In this document: piece by piece, positions 19,525 through 26,896 of the stretch
Layout of the letters: every line of letters begins with the position of its first letter
Numbering within the stretch: the stretch's first letter is position 1
DNA from: Burkholderia vietnamiensis LMG 10929
Lineage (GTDB): Bacteria > Pseudomonadota > Gammaproteobacteria > Burkholderiales > Burkholderiaceae
Assembly (NCBI RefSeq): GCF_000959445.1
Contig: NZ_CP009632.1
Coordinates: 682,001-746,000, forward strand
Direction of reading: 5' to 3'
DNA: 64,000 nucleotides
The notes under the pieces: generated by a model
What the model was told of the DNA's origin: nothing
Seen by the model: only the letters and a program-made list of their open reading frames with translations
Databases searched by the model: none
Made by a program: the position numbers and the translations under genes

Positions 19525-19690
19525 CAGCTATTACGGCGCGGCGCAACTCCTCGCGCATCCCGGCCTCACACGGCTCAAGAAAAAATGTCGGTGTGTCACT
19601 CTCAGCACCCACGACATCCAGACCGATACTATTTACCTTTCTGCACGGAATCAAAGGGTGTCCCATTCCGTCAGGCTTGACAACGCCCAA
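19475..19690 (-). CDS. Small hypothetical protein or remnant upstream of imm11 gene
   Basis: A 71-residue frame begins with TTG (MGVVKPDGMGHPLIPCRK...) and includes EAGMREELRRAVIADGF. It overlaps the imm11 gene by 50 bases in another frame. I do not recognise it. It could be the leftover C-terminal end of a displaced toxin tip, since orphan toxin tails and immunity genes usually lie together downstream of rhs, but nothing in the sequence proves that. Confidence 0.3.
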   Translation of the reverse strand: MGVVKPDGMGHPLIPCRKVNSIGLDVVGAESDTPTFFLEPCEAGMREELRRAVIADGFSVFMEFGCGAVRE

Positions 19691-19717
19691 TCAGAAAAAA
19701 GGGGGCGAACGGCGTTG

Positions 19718-20143
19718 TTAGAGAACAGAACGCTGCCATTTGTCGTTAAAATTGAGAAACTCTTTTTTCTTCACCATCCATTTACCCGCCTTTTCTTTCA
19801 TCGTGAATCGGGATATCGTCAACATTCCCAATGTCTGGCGAACGGTGAAAACCACCTCTCCGTCTGTGGATTCGACGCTATCTTCAACATCAGTTTCAGG
19901 ATCGTATGTCGGCGGATCCGAACAACCCAAGTCAATCAAACGACCTTGGTTTGTTTTCTCTTGGAACGCCCATTTCTCCAAAATAGCAGAAAGATCTTTC
20001 CGTGCACGGTCATCAATACCAGAAACATCGCCACCACTTTTCAGAGCACTATGCTTTTTCTCGTAAAAACCCTTTTCCCATTGATTCATCTCCAACATAA
20101 ACGATCGCAACGCCGTTCGCGCTTGCTCAAAATCGTCATTCAT
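19718..20143 (-). CDS. NTF2-fold immunity-type protein
   Basis: I prefer the ATG at 20143 (MNDDFEQART), giving 141 residues. An amphipathic helical start (FEQARTALRSFMLEMNQWEK) is followed by beta-strand-rich sequence (GEVVFTVRQTLGMLTISRFT, GKWMVKKKEFLN), the order expected of NTF2-fold immunity proteins. It is cytoplasmic, with no signal peptide. It lies second in the row of immunity genes downstream of rhs, with low GC. The toxin it guards against is not in the window. The assignment rests on fold-like pattern and context, so it is moderate. Confidence 0.55.
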   Translation of the reverse strand: MNDDFEQARTALRSFMLEMNQWEKGFYEKKHSALKSGGDVSGIDDRARKDLSAILEKWAFQEKTNQGRLIDLGCSDPPTYDPETDVEDSVESTDGEVVFTVRQTLGMLTISRFTMKEKAGKWMVKKKEFLNFNDKWQRSVL

Positions 20144-20212
20144 CGCCTTCAACCCTTAATCATTGAAAATACCGCCCTAGTGCGAGACCTCAGCGACGAT
20201 GACATACATATT

Positions 20213-20737
20213 TTAGCCAGGCCAGTCGTCGACCGCGACGAACTGCATTTGTTTTGTTCCGGCGACGATCATATCCAGAAATGCCGAGAATCCATCGGCT
20301 ACATTGTAGAGGTTGCCACAATCTGACACCTCTGCAATATCCGGCTTCGCTGTGTCATCCGCATGCAGATGCGTTCTATCCCAATACAGGACCTTCTCAA
20401 CGTTATCGAATCGCGCCAGTGCGTAGTAATTACCCCCTGGATCATCTCCAATCACAAAGAAATCGTTTAGAAAATCGATCTCACCTCTGACACGTTCGTT
20501 TTGCGCGATTAAATCAAAATTCTCGTTGCTCGTTCCGACTCCAAAAAGCGAAGCAAACGAAATCATTCCATTATCGACACCAGGAAAATCAAAATCAAGA
20601 TAGTCGGCGCCACCAATGAATATGCCGTTCCACTTCTTCAAAAAATCCTTGTAATCCGTCGAAAGAACGAATCCGAGTTCCGCCTCCAATTTACCGAGGA
20701 GCGGCTGTGCAGGTTTTGCTCCATACAGAACTGGCAC
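20213..20737 (-). CDS. SMI1/KNR4-family immunity protein, likely partner of the Rhs toxin
   Basis: A 174-residue SMI1/KNR4 (SUKH) protein. Typical elements are LEAELGFVLSTDYKDFLKKW near residue 20, the Gly-rich strand FIGGADYLDFDFPG, and FFVIGDDPGGNYYALARFD near 95. A start GTG at 20737 is preceded by AAGGAGG, and the Rhs stop lies only nine bases upstream, so it is in the same transcript and made right after the toxin. SUKH proteins are known immunity partners of nuclease toxins, including HNH/WHH types. It is therefore the best candidate for neutralising the WHH tip of the adjacent Rhs protein. Confidence 0.85.
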   Translation of the reverse strand: MPVLYGAKPAQPLLGKLEAELGFVLSTDYKDFLKKWNGIFIGGADYLDFDFPGVDNGMISFASLFGVGTSNENFDLIAQNERVRGEIDFLNDFFVIGDDPGGNYYALARFDNVEKVLYWDRTHLHADDTAKPDIAEVSDCGNLYNVADGFSAFLDMIVAGTKQMQFVAVDDWPG

Positions 20738-20746
20738 CTTACCTCC

Positions 20747-23700
20747 TTAACACGACGATTGATTCTTCAAATTAGAGACGCCACCCCTATGGGTGAATTC
20801 ACTGTGAATATCCTTCGGAATTTCCTGCATCGTTACCATGTTCTCGTGGTGGTGCCAAGTATTTTTCGTGTAATCGGCGGGGCTTCCTGCCTTAGCATCC
20901 GCCAATCCAAAGTCCCCTGCTGGCGCCCTACTGTGATTTCCTTTCAGCCCCTCAACGTCTACAGATCTGACCTCATACGGCTTGAAATCAGGATAACCAT
21001 TTGGATAACGGACAACCGTTCCTTTTGCGTTGGTATATACCCACGTCCCCGACTCCACCTCGACGTGAACGGTACCACCTTTTTCAAGCCATTTCGTCAC
21101 ATCCGGAGAGTTCAACGGTTTCTCCCCGAACCAGCCCCACGGATCGATCCATCCTGTAGGATTGGGGGCATACGCATACAAATTGTCGCCACCCAGCAGC
21201 CCGATCGGATCGTGGTTAATGAACCGGCCTACATCAGGGTCGTAGAACCTGAAAGTATTATAGTGAAGGCCCGTGCTTTCATCGGCATATTGTCCGGCAT
21301 AGCGGAGCGGCTGATCCGTGCGTGCCGAAGTCAGTTCTCGGCTGTTCGGCTTGACCTTGCCCCACCCCGTATATTGCCCCGCCCACGCTAGCTCTCCAGC
21401 TTCGTCTGTAACTTCCAATGGGGCGCCCACCAGATCCGTATGGAAGTGGTATATCCGCGACGCCAGCTTCGCCGTGTCGATCGCTGCCGCCGCCAGTGCG
21501 TTCGCGATAACCGCATCAACGCGTGCCGCTGGAGAGTACGACGCATCTGGACTGTATACGTAACTGCTCACGCCAGTCTCGCGCACCTCTTGGGCGAGCC
21601 GTAGCCCCTCCCATACGAACCGCTTCGTCTCGCTGCGCAGTTTTACGCCACGCAGGTCGTAACTGGTATCCGTCTTCGCAGTCCGCCTCCCGATCGGGTC
21701 GAATTCAAACCGAGATTCGACCGTGCCACGCGCGTCGTGCGTTAGGACTGCGATCAGTCGGTTCTGCCCGTCGTAGGTGAACCGCTGCGTCTGGTTCGCT
21801 CCGCGCAGCTTCGTCGTCAGATTGCCAAACGGATCGTACTCGAAACGGAGATCTTGCCACATGAGCAGGCGATTGCCTTCGACGTACCCCCGGCTGCTGC
21901 GCTGCGCATCGTCAAGCAGGTTGCCGGCGCCGTCCCACGCGAATTCTTCAACTTGCCGATCCATCGTGTTCACCCGCCGGGTCAGCTGCCCGGCAGGATC
22001 GTAGTTGTACTGCGTACTGCCACGGAGGCCGTCGCTCATCTCGATGAGCTCGCCAGCGGCGTCGTACCCGTAATTCCGCCACAAGTGCCCGCGCCCACGA
22101 CCCAGCGCTTCGGGTTGGAATCCTGCCGACTGCCAGACTTTCCGACCAAGCGGATCGTATGCGGAACGCTGAGTCAACCGCCCCTGTGTGCGCATCACTT
22201 CACGATGCAAATCGTCACGCTCGAAGTCACTCACCACCTGATCGCCACAACGGATCTGGTGAACGTGGCCTGAACCATACCGCAGGATCTGCAAGCTCTG
22301 GTCGTGCGGCAACGCTAGCGTTGTCACGTTGTCGAGCGCATCGAGCACATATTCGACTGTGCCGTTTACGCCGTGCTCGGCCATAAGGCGACCCGCTTTG
22401 TCGTATTCGAAGCTCACGACGTCCGGAGTGATGCCAAGCGCAATACCGGCTGGAGTTGGCGTACGCTCAACTTTCACCGTCCGGTCGCCCTTGTCGCGCT
22501 CAAAGCGGGTTACCTCGGTCGGCGTATGCTGAACCTTCAGATTGCCCATCCGGTCGCGCTCAAAGCGAATAGTGCGAACCGGGCGATCCGCATTAGCGCC
22601 ATTGACCGGGGCCCCTACGATATCAAGCGTGAGCAATTCGCCAGCGTCCCCATACCCGAACCGCCGTTCCACGCCGTCCGGTCGCATCTCAGTCAAGAGC
22701 CGACCGCCGGCACTGTACGTGAACGCATAGCATGCGCGGTCCTGCAGTAGCTCTCGAAGCCGCCCGTCGGCATCGTACCGATAACGGGTCCGGCGCCCTG
22801 CTGGATCGCTTATCTCGACGACCTGGCCACGCGCATTGCGTAGCGACTGTCGGACCCTTCCGCCGAGGCCAACGTGCCGAACCAAAAGCCCGGCTGCATC
22901 GTATTCGAAGGCCTCCGAACTTCCGTCGGGATATGTGATGCGGACCGGCTCGCCGGTCGGACGCACATCGTACGTGATGCGCTGACCAAGCGCGTTCTCA
23001 CGCATAACCGGCAGACCGAACGGATCAAAAGTGGTTCGCGTCGCTTTGCCGGAACAGTCAGTGCGCGCGACGAGCTCGCCAAGCCTATTCCACTCCAGAG
23101 TCTTACGCCCCCCCAGCGCATCAATGTGCGCGAGCGGGAGCGAGGTCAGCCCTTTCGGATACTCGTAACGGTTTTCGCGGCCAAGCGGATCCTGACTCAC
23201 CAGCAGCCGACCCTGCGGATCGTATTCTGCACGCCAGGCACCACCGTCAGGCCCGACAATCTCCACGGGCCGCATGCTGTTACCGTCATAGCGAGTGCGA
23301 GTCGTGCGACCGAGCGGATCGGTCTCGGCTACGATCCTGCCCGCGTCGTCGTACTCGAACTCGGCCGTGCGCTCACCCGGCAGCATCAGCATCACCGGCA
23401 TGTCGGCGTCGTTGTACTTGATCCGGTAGAGTCCCCCGTCGAAGTCGGTGTACTCGACAATCTGAAACTGTGCGTCGAAGCGCCAGTGCACGGTGCGACC
23501 ATCGGCGTGCCGGACGCGCGTCTGCCGGCCATCGACGTCGTATTCGAACGACCAGTCCTCGCCCTCGCTGGTGCGCGTTGCGACGACCCGCGGCTGTCCT
23601 TCGATCGTCGCCCACACATAACTAGACGTGAAACCCAGTGCGTTCACATGACTCGCCATGAGGCCGTTGGTATATGCGAACTGACGCACGACCGCGCCAT

Positions 23701-24994
23701 TTGCGTCCGTCACCGACGCCAGCTGGCCGTTCTCATCGTATCCATAAGCGACGGCCAGCCGGCGCTCATTGCCATGAACGAGCGTGACCGCGCTAAGCCG
23801 TCCGTGTTCCTGCTCGTAATCGAGCACGGCATTCAATCCGCCGCACGTCAGAATCTCGGCGACGCGGCCGCGGCTATCGCGCTCGAACTGGCACCACTGC
23901 CCCGCCTGATCCTCGATGCGGCGCACCCAAGCGATGCGGCCGGAGTCCGGCTCGTATCGACCGAAGTCGTAATACGTCTCGCTAATGTCATGCAGGATGT
24001 AGCGGCCGTCGGGCGTACAGGTCAGATAGCGTTGCTCGGCCTCGCTGAACGCGGCTTGCCCGGCACGCAGCAACGGAAATCCGCTCTCGCGCCCTTGCGC
24101 GTCGGTGTACCAAAGCCGCCCGTCGCGAGCATGGAGACGAAGCTCCCACGGCGCCACCCAGCCGCGGCCAAGCGTCCCTGCATAGTCGATACTGCTCGAA
24201 TAGAACCGCTTGATCGCGACCGGCATCGGGCTGGGGATCACGAAGTCGGTCTCCGATTCGGCCAACAGGATCTTTCTTCCGGTCGTGACGTCGACCGGGT
24301 TGCCGAACATCCCGCCGAGCGCCTTGTTGATCGCTGGCCCGGCAACGTACCGCCCGAACGCCTCACCGAGCACGTACCCGCCGATGAACTTCGCAGCGCA
24401 CGGCAGCACCGCGCGCGACAGCCCGCCAGCCTGCTTCAACAACCCACCCAAGCCGCCGACCAGCCCCGCCAGCACGAACGCCCATTCCGTCGCCGTTCGC
24501 AGCCACGGCGGCACTTCGTCTTCGACTGGTAGGTATGTCTGCGTGCCGCCGTGAAAGAACGTGTCGTGAGAACCGTCGCCGATCGTCGCGCCGCAGGTGA
24601 TCTTGTCGTCCTTCCGCGCCGCGGGCCGCCCGTTGATGAAGATGTTCGTCGATCCTTGCGCGACAAGCGGAATGGGATTGTGCTTGCTGCATGCCACGCC
24701 GCTTAACGTCGCATAGGCCGCCGAGAGGGAGTTGACGTAGACGTCCGGCGAACCTGTAATGATGTTGCCGGATTGCGAGCTGAACATCTTGCCGATCGAC
24801 TCTCCTATTGATAGGAGAGCCTGCGCTCCGATACCGGCCATCATGCCGGCCAGCAACGCGACGCCGAATCCGCATGTGAATGTGGCGAAGGCGACCGCGG
24901 CGATCAGGGCAATGCCCAGCACGGCTCCGACCAGAAAGCCCGCAAGCGCGCTGGTGTGATCGATCGGGTCAGTGACACGTGCAGCTTCGTACAC
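20747..24994 (-). CDS. rhs: PAAR-Rhs polymorphic toxin with C-terminal WHH nuclease domain
   Basis: A T6SS-exported Rhs effector of 1,415 residues, with GTG start 24994 and AGAGGA eight bases upstream. In order: a hydrophobic hairpin (about 14-60, [19 protein letters not shown]), a PAAR domain (about 75-150, ending [13 protein letters not shown]) for sitting on the VgrG tip, then about 1,000 residues of YD/Rhs repeats that form the cocoon. The conserved core end is [18 protein letters not shown] with the cleavage region [11 protein letters not shown] near 1285. The last 127 residues are the toxin, with [20 protein letters not shown] and FTHRGG, the signature of WHH-type HNH nucleases. EagR chaperone and VgrG genes lie upstream and a SUKH immunity gene lies nine bases downstream. 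Confidence 0.93.
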   Translation of the reverse strand: MYEAARVTDPIDHTSALAGFLVGAVLGIALIAAVAFATFTCGFGVALLAGMMAGIGAQALLSIGESIGKMFSSQSGNIITGSPDVYVNSLSAAYATLSGVACSKHNPIPLVAQGSTNIFINGRPAARKDDKITCGATIGDGSHDTFFHGGTQTYLPVEDEVPPWLRTATEWAFVLAGLVGGLGGLLKQAGGLSRAVLPCAAKFIGGYVLGEAFGRYVAGPAINKALGGMFGNPVDVTTGRKILLAESETDFVIPSPMPVAIKRFYSSSIDYAGTLGRGWVAPWELRLHARDGRLWYTDAQGRESGFPLLRAGQAAFSEAEQRYLTCTPDGRYILHDISETYYDFGRYEPDSGRIAWVRRIEDQAGQWCQFERDSRGRVAEILTCGGLNAVLDYEQEHGRLSAVTLVHGNERRLAVAYGYDENGQLASVTDANGAVVRQFAYTNGLMASHVNALGFTSSYVWATIEGQPRVVATRTSEGEDWSFEYDVDGRQTRVRHADGRTVHWRFDAQFQIVEYTDFDGGLYRIKYNDADMPVMLMLPGERTAEFEYDDAGRIVAETDPLGRTTRTRYDGNSMRPVEIVGPDGGAWRAEYDPQGRLLVSQDPLGRENRYEYPKGLTSLPLAHIDALGGRKTLEWNRLGELVARTDCSGKATRTTFDPFGLPVMRENALGQRITYDVRPTGEPVRITYPDGSSEAFEYDAAGLLVRHVGLGGRVRQSLRNARGQVVEISDPAGRRTRYRYDADGRLRELLQDRACYAFTYSAGGRLLTEMRPDGVERRFGYGDAGELLTLDIVGAPVNGANADRPVRTIRFERDRMGNLKVQHTPTEVTRFERDKGDRTVKVERTPTPAGIALGITPDVVSFEYDKAGRLMAEHGVNGTVEYVLDALDNVTTLALPHDQSLQILRYGSGHVHQIRCGDQVVSDFERDDLHREVMRTQGRLTQRSAYDPLGRKVWQSAGFQPEALGRGRGHLWRNYGYDAAGELIEMSDGLRGSTQYNYDPAGQLTRRVNTMDRQVEEFAWDGAGNLLDDAQRSSRGYVEGNRLLMWQDLRFEYDPFGNLTTKLRGANQTQRFTYDGQNRLIAVLTHDARGTVESRFEFDPIGRRTAKTDTSYDLRGVKLRSETKRFVWEGLRLAQEVRETGVSSYVYSPDASYSPAARVDAVIANALAAAAIDTAKLASRIYHFHTDLVGAPLEVTDEAGELAWAGQYTGWGKVKPNSRELTSARTDQPLRYAGQYADESTGLHYNTFRFYDPDVGRFINHDPIGLLGGDNLYAYAPNPTGWIDPWGWFGEKPLNSPDVTKWLEKGGTVHVEVESGTWVYTNAKGTVVRYPNGYPDFKPYEVRSVDVEGLKGNHSRAPAGDFGLADAKAGSPADYTKNTWHHHENMVTMQEIPKDIHSEFTHRGGVSNLKNQSSC

Positions 24995-25015
24995 GATGGT
25001 GGTCCTCTGATGTTG

Positions 25016-25474
25016 TTATGCCGACTCTTGTTCTGCCGGACGGTAGCCGTCGAGCCAGTTGCGCCACAATGCGTCGAGCGTTTCGCCAAAGCTCTTCGCG
25101 CTCGATGCGGTAAAGATCAGCACGCGTCCCGGGGCAACGATGAATGCACCTTGGCGTTGAAAGACGGTCTTTGGACCATTCCGATAAGCAGCGTCGATGC
25201 GCTCCCCCGGCATTCCATCGGTTTCAGGCCCAAGCCGTTCAGCCTGGCGCGAAAGCACCCGGTGTCCCTGCAGCCTCGATTTGAGCAGCGCGATCTGCCG
25301 ATCGATATACGGCGCAAGGGTCTCTCCGTCCTTGAGCCAGTCGCGTGCGACACTGAGGTTCGGCTGTGCGGCTGTATCGGCCGGCACGAACAGGTTGGTC
25401 GTGCGATCCTCGAAACCGTTCGGCAGAACGATGCTGCCTTCGTGAATCCGGATACGGTTTTCGGAATCCGTCAT
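25016..25474 (-). CDS. eagR: EagR-type chaperone (DUF1795) for the Rhs effector
   Basis: The start ATG at 25474 (MTDSENRIRIHEG) follows GAGAGAA at a good distance and gives 152 residues, the usual size. Longer readings upstream have no support. Features are LPNGFEDRTTNLFV near residue 16 and QGAFIVAPGRVLIFTASS near 110, matching DUF1795/DcrB-like EagR proteins. These cytoplasmic chaperones hold the hydrophobic N-terminal segment of PAAR-Rhs effectors before loading on VgrG. It is 21 bases upstream of the rhs gene, whose product has exactly such a segment. Confidence 0.85.
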   Translation of the reverse strand: MTDSENRIRIHEGSIVLPNGFEDRTTNLFVPADTAAQPNLSVARDWLKDGETLAPYIDRQIALLKSRLQGHRVLSRQAERLGPETDGMPGERIDAAYRNGPKTVFQRQGAFIVAPGRVLIFTASSAKSFGETLDALWRNWLDGYRPAEQESA

Positions 25475-25539
25475 GCTGGTTCTCTCGTGATGTGTAGTTG
25501 TTGGAATGAGTGGAAATAAGCGTCCACTCGCGCCACCAC

Positions 25540-26001
25540 TCATTTTCCTTGCAGCGCGACGGCGCTTTCCCGGCGCAAGCGCAAGCTGCCCGCGAGCAAT
25601 ACGACATGTGCGACGAGCCACGCGTAAAACGCAACGCCGTAGCCGGATATCGGCGTCGCATCTGCTTCGTTGAAGTACCACTTCGTCGTGAACAGTGAAC
25701 AGAGCGCACACGCGAGCGCAGCTGCCGAAAACTGGCTCGCACGCGTATATCGGTTCCGGGCGAGCTGGACGGCCGCAACGACGTAGAGCGGATTGGCGAG
25801 CCATGCTGGATTGAGCATGAACAGTCCCCACCAGCCCTGGGCGAGAACCGACAGACCGCTGAGCGACGCTTCCTTTTCGAAATGCATCGCCGGCATCGTC
25901 AGCGAGAGGACGTACAGCACCCCGGATACGCCGAGGACCGTCTCTCGCCTGACGCGCGGCGGCGAATCAAAAACGTTCATCATTTCGCGAATCCATTGCA
26001 C
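25540..26001 (-). CDS. Four-helix inner-membrane protein of the T6SS effector locus
   Basis: A 153-residue protein. An alternative ATG at 25983 (MMNVFDS) is possible. Four hydrophobic stretches are visible: ETVLGVSGVLYVLSLTMPA, a second around WWGLFMLNPAWLANPLYVVA, a third ASQFSAAALACALCSLF, and a fourth VAFYAWLVAHVVLLAGSL, with a charged tail. I do not recognise a family. It lies between the ankyrin gene and eagR. Membrane proteins in this position in VgrG islands are sometimes immunity proteins for envelope-acting effectors. That is inference only. Confidence 0.6.
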   Translation of the reverse strand: MQWIREMMNVFDSPPRVRRETVLGVSGVLYVLSLTMPAMHFEKEASLSGLSVLAQGWWGLFMLNPAWLANPLYVVAAVQLARNRYTRASQFSAAALACALCSLFTTKWYFNEADATPISGYGVAFYAWLVAHVVLLAGSLRLRRESAVALQGK

Positions 26002-26026
26002 GACGCTTCAACCGTCACGCGTGCGT

Positions 26027-26896
26027 TCAATCCGTCTGGCCGGCCGGCGTCACGACCTTCTCGCCGCGCGCGCGCATCGCTGCACGTTGCGCCTTCGGAT
26101 CGAGCGGCGGCCACGGCGCGCCGGCCGTGACGATCTTTCGGCGGATATCTTCGATGCGCGTACGCGCTGCGGAATCCGCAGCCGTATGGTTCTTTAACTC
26201 GTTTTGCAGCACCCACCCGTACGACACGCCGAGCTGGCTGGCAATCTTCGGATCCGCGCCGTGCGAGAGGAGGTAGTCGACGACGTCCCACTGCTGAATC
26301 ATCGTCGCCTCGAAGAGTGCCGTCTTTCCGAGCGAATCACGAGCATTCACGTTCGCCTTGTGCTCGACCAGCAGCTTCAGCTGGGGCAGCAGCCGGTTCT
26401 CTGCAACCGCGAAGATCATCGGCGTGTCGCCGTTGTACAGCCAATTGGGATCGAGTCCGCTGTTCAACAACACGCGCAGAAGGTTGGGCGTATCGGCCCG
26501 CAATGCGACATCGACCACCGATCCACCGCTGCTGCCAACCGGGGCCTTCGGATCCGCACCGCTCTTCACGAGCACCGAAATGATCTGGTACCGCGGATTA
26601 GACGCATCGTTCTTGACCGGAACGATTTCCTGCACTGCGTACGACAGCAGCGTCGTGTTCTTCGCGCCGGGCGCATTCAGATCGGTCTTCGGCGCGAGTT
26701 GCTGAACCCGGCCGAGATCGCCGTCATGAATGGCCTGAGCCAAAGTGAGTTGCTGCCCCGAAAAGAAATCTTCCGGTGCGTAACGCTTGAAGCCAGTCAT
26801 GTTCGTCCCTTGGGCTTGAGTGGGCCACCAGAGCGGCGAGGACACTCCAACGAGTGCGGCAATCGCGCCGGCGGTTATCGCTTTCTTGTATCGCAT
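26027..26896 (-). CDS. Ankyrin-repeat protein, probable immunity to the VgrG lipase
   Basis: A 289-residue protein with an N-terminal signal or anchor (AITAGAIAALVGVSSPLWW) followed by about four ankyrin repeats (TLLSYAVQEI, VVDVALRADTPNLLRVLLNSG, TPMIFAVAENRLLPQLKLLV, TALFEATMIQQWDVVDYLLS). The tail is basic and helical. The start codon overlaps the VgrG stop (TGATG), so it is translationally coupled to the lipase-tipped VgrG. A periplasmic ankyrin protein coupled to a phospholipase effector is a known immunity arrangement in T6SS loci. The lipase acts in the periplasm, so the exported location fits. Confidence 0.75.
   Translation of the reverse strand: MRYKKAITAGAIAALVGVSSPLWWPTQAQGTNMTGFKRYAPEDFFSGQQLTLAQAIHDGDLGRVQQLAPKTDLNAPGAKNTTLLSYAVQEIVPVKNDASNPRYQIISVLVKSGADPKAPVGSSGGSVVDVALRADTPNLLRVLLNSGLDPNWLYNGDTPMIFAVAENRLLPQLKLLVEHKANVNARDSLGKTALFEATMIQQWDVVDYLLSHGADPKIASQLGVSYGWVLQNELKNHTAADSAARTRIEDIRRKIVTAGAPWPPLDPKAQRAAMRARGEKVVTPAGQTD

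Noticed and set aside
20759..24532. Long plus-strand frames opposite the rhs gene (for example 22874-24532)
   Set aside because: These are shadows of the repeat-rich minus-strand gene, without motifs of their own.
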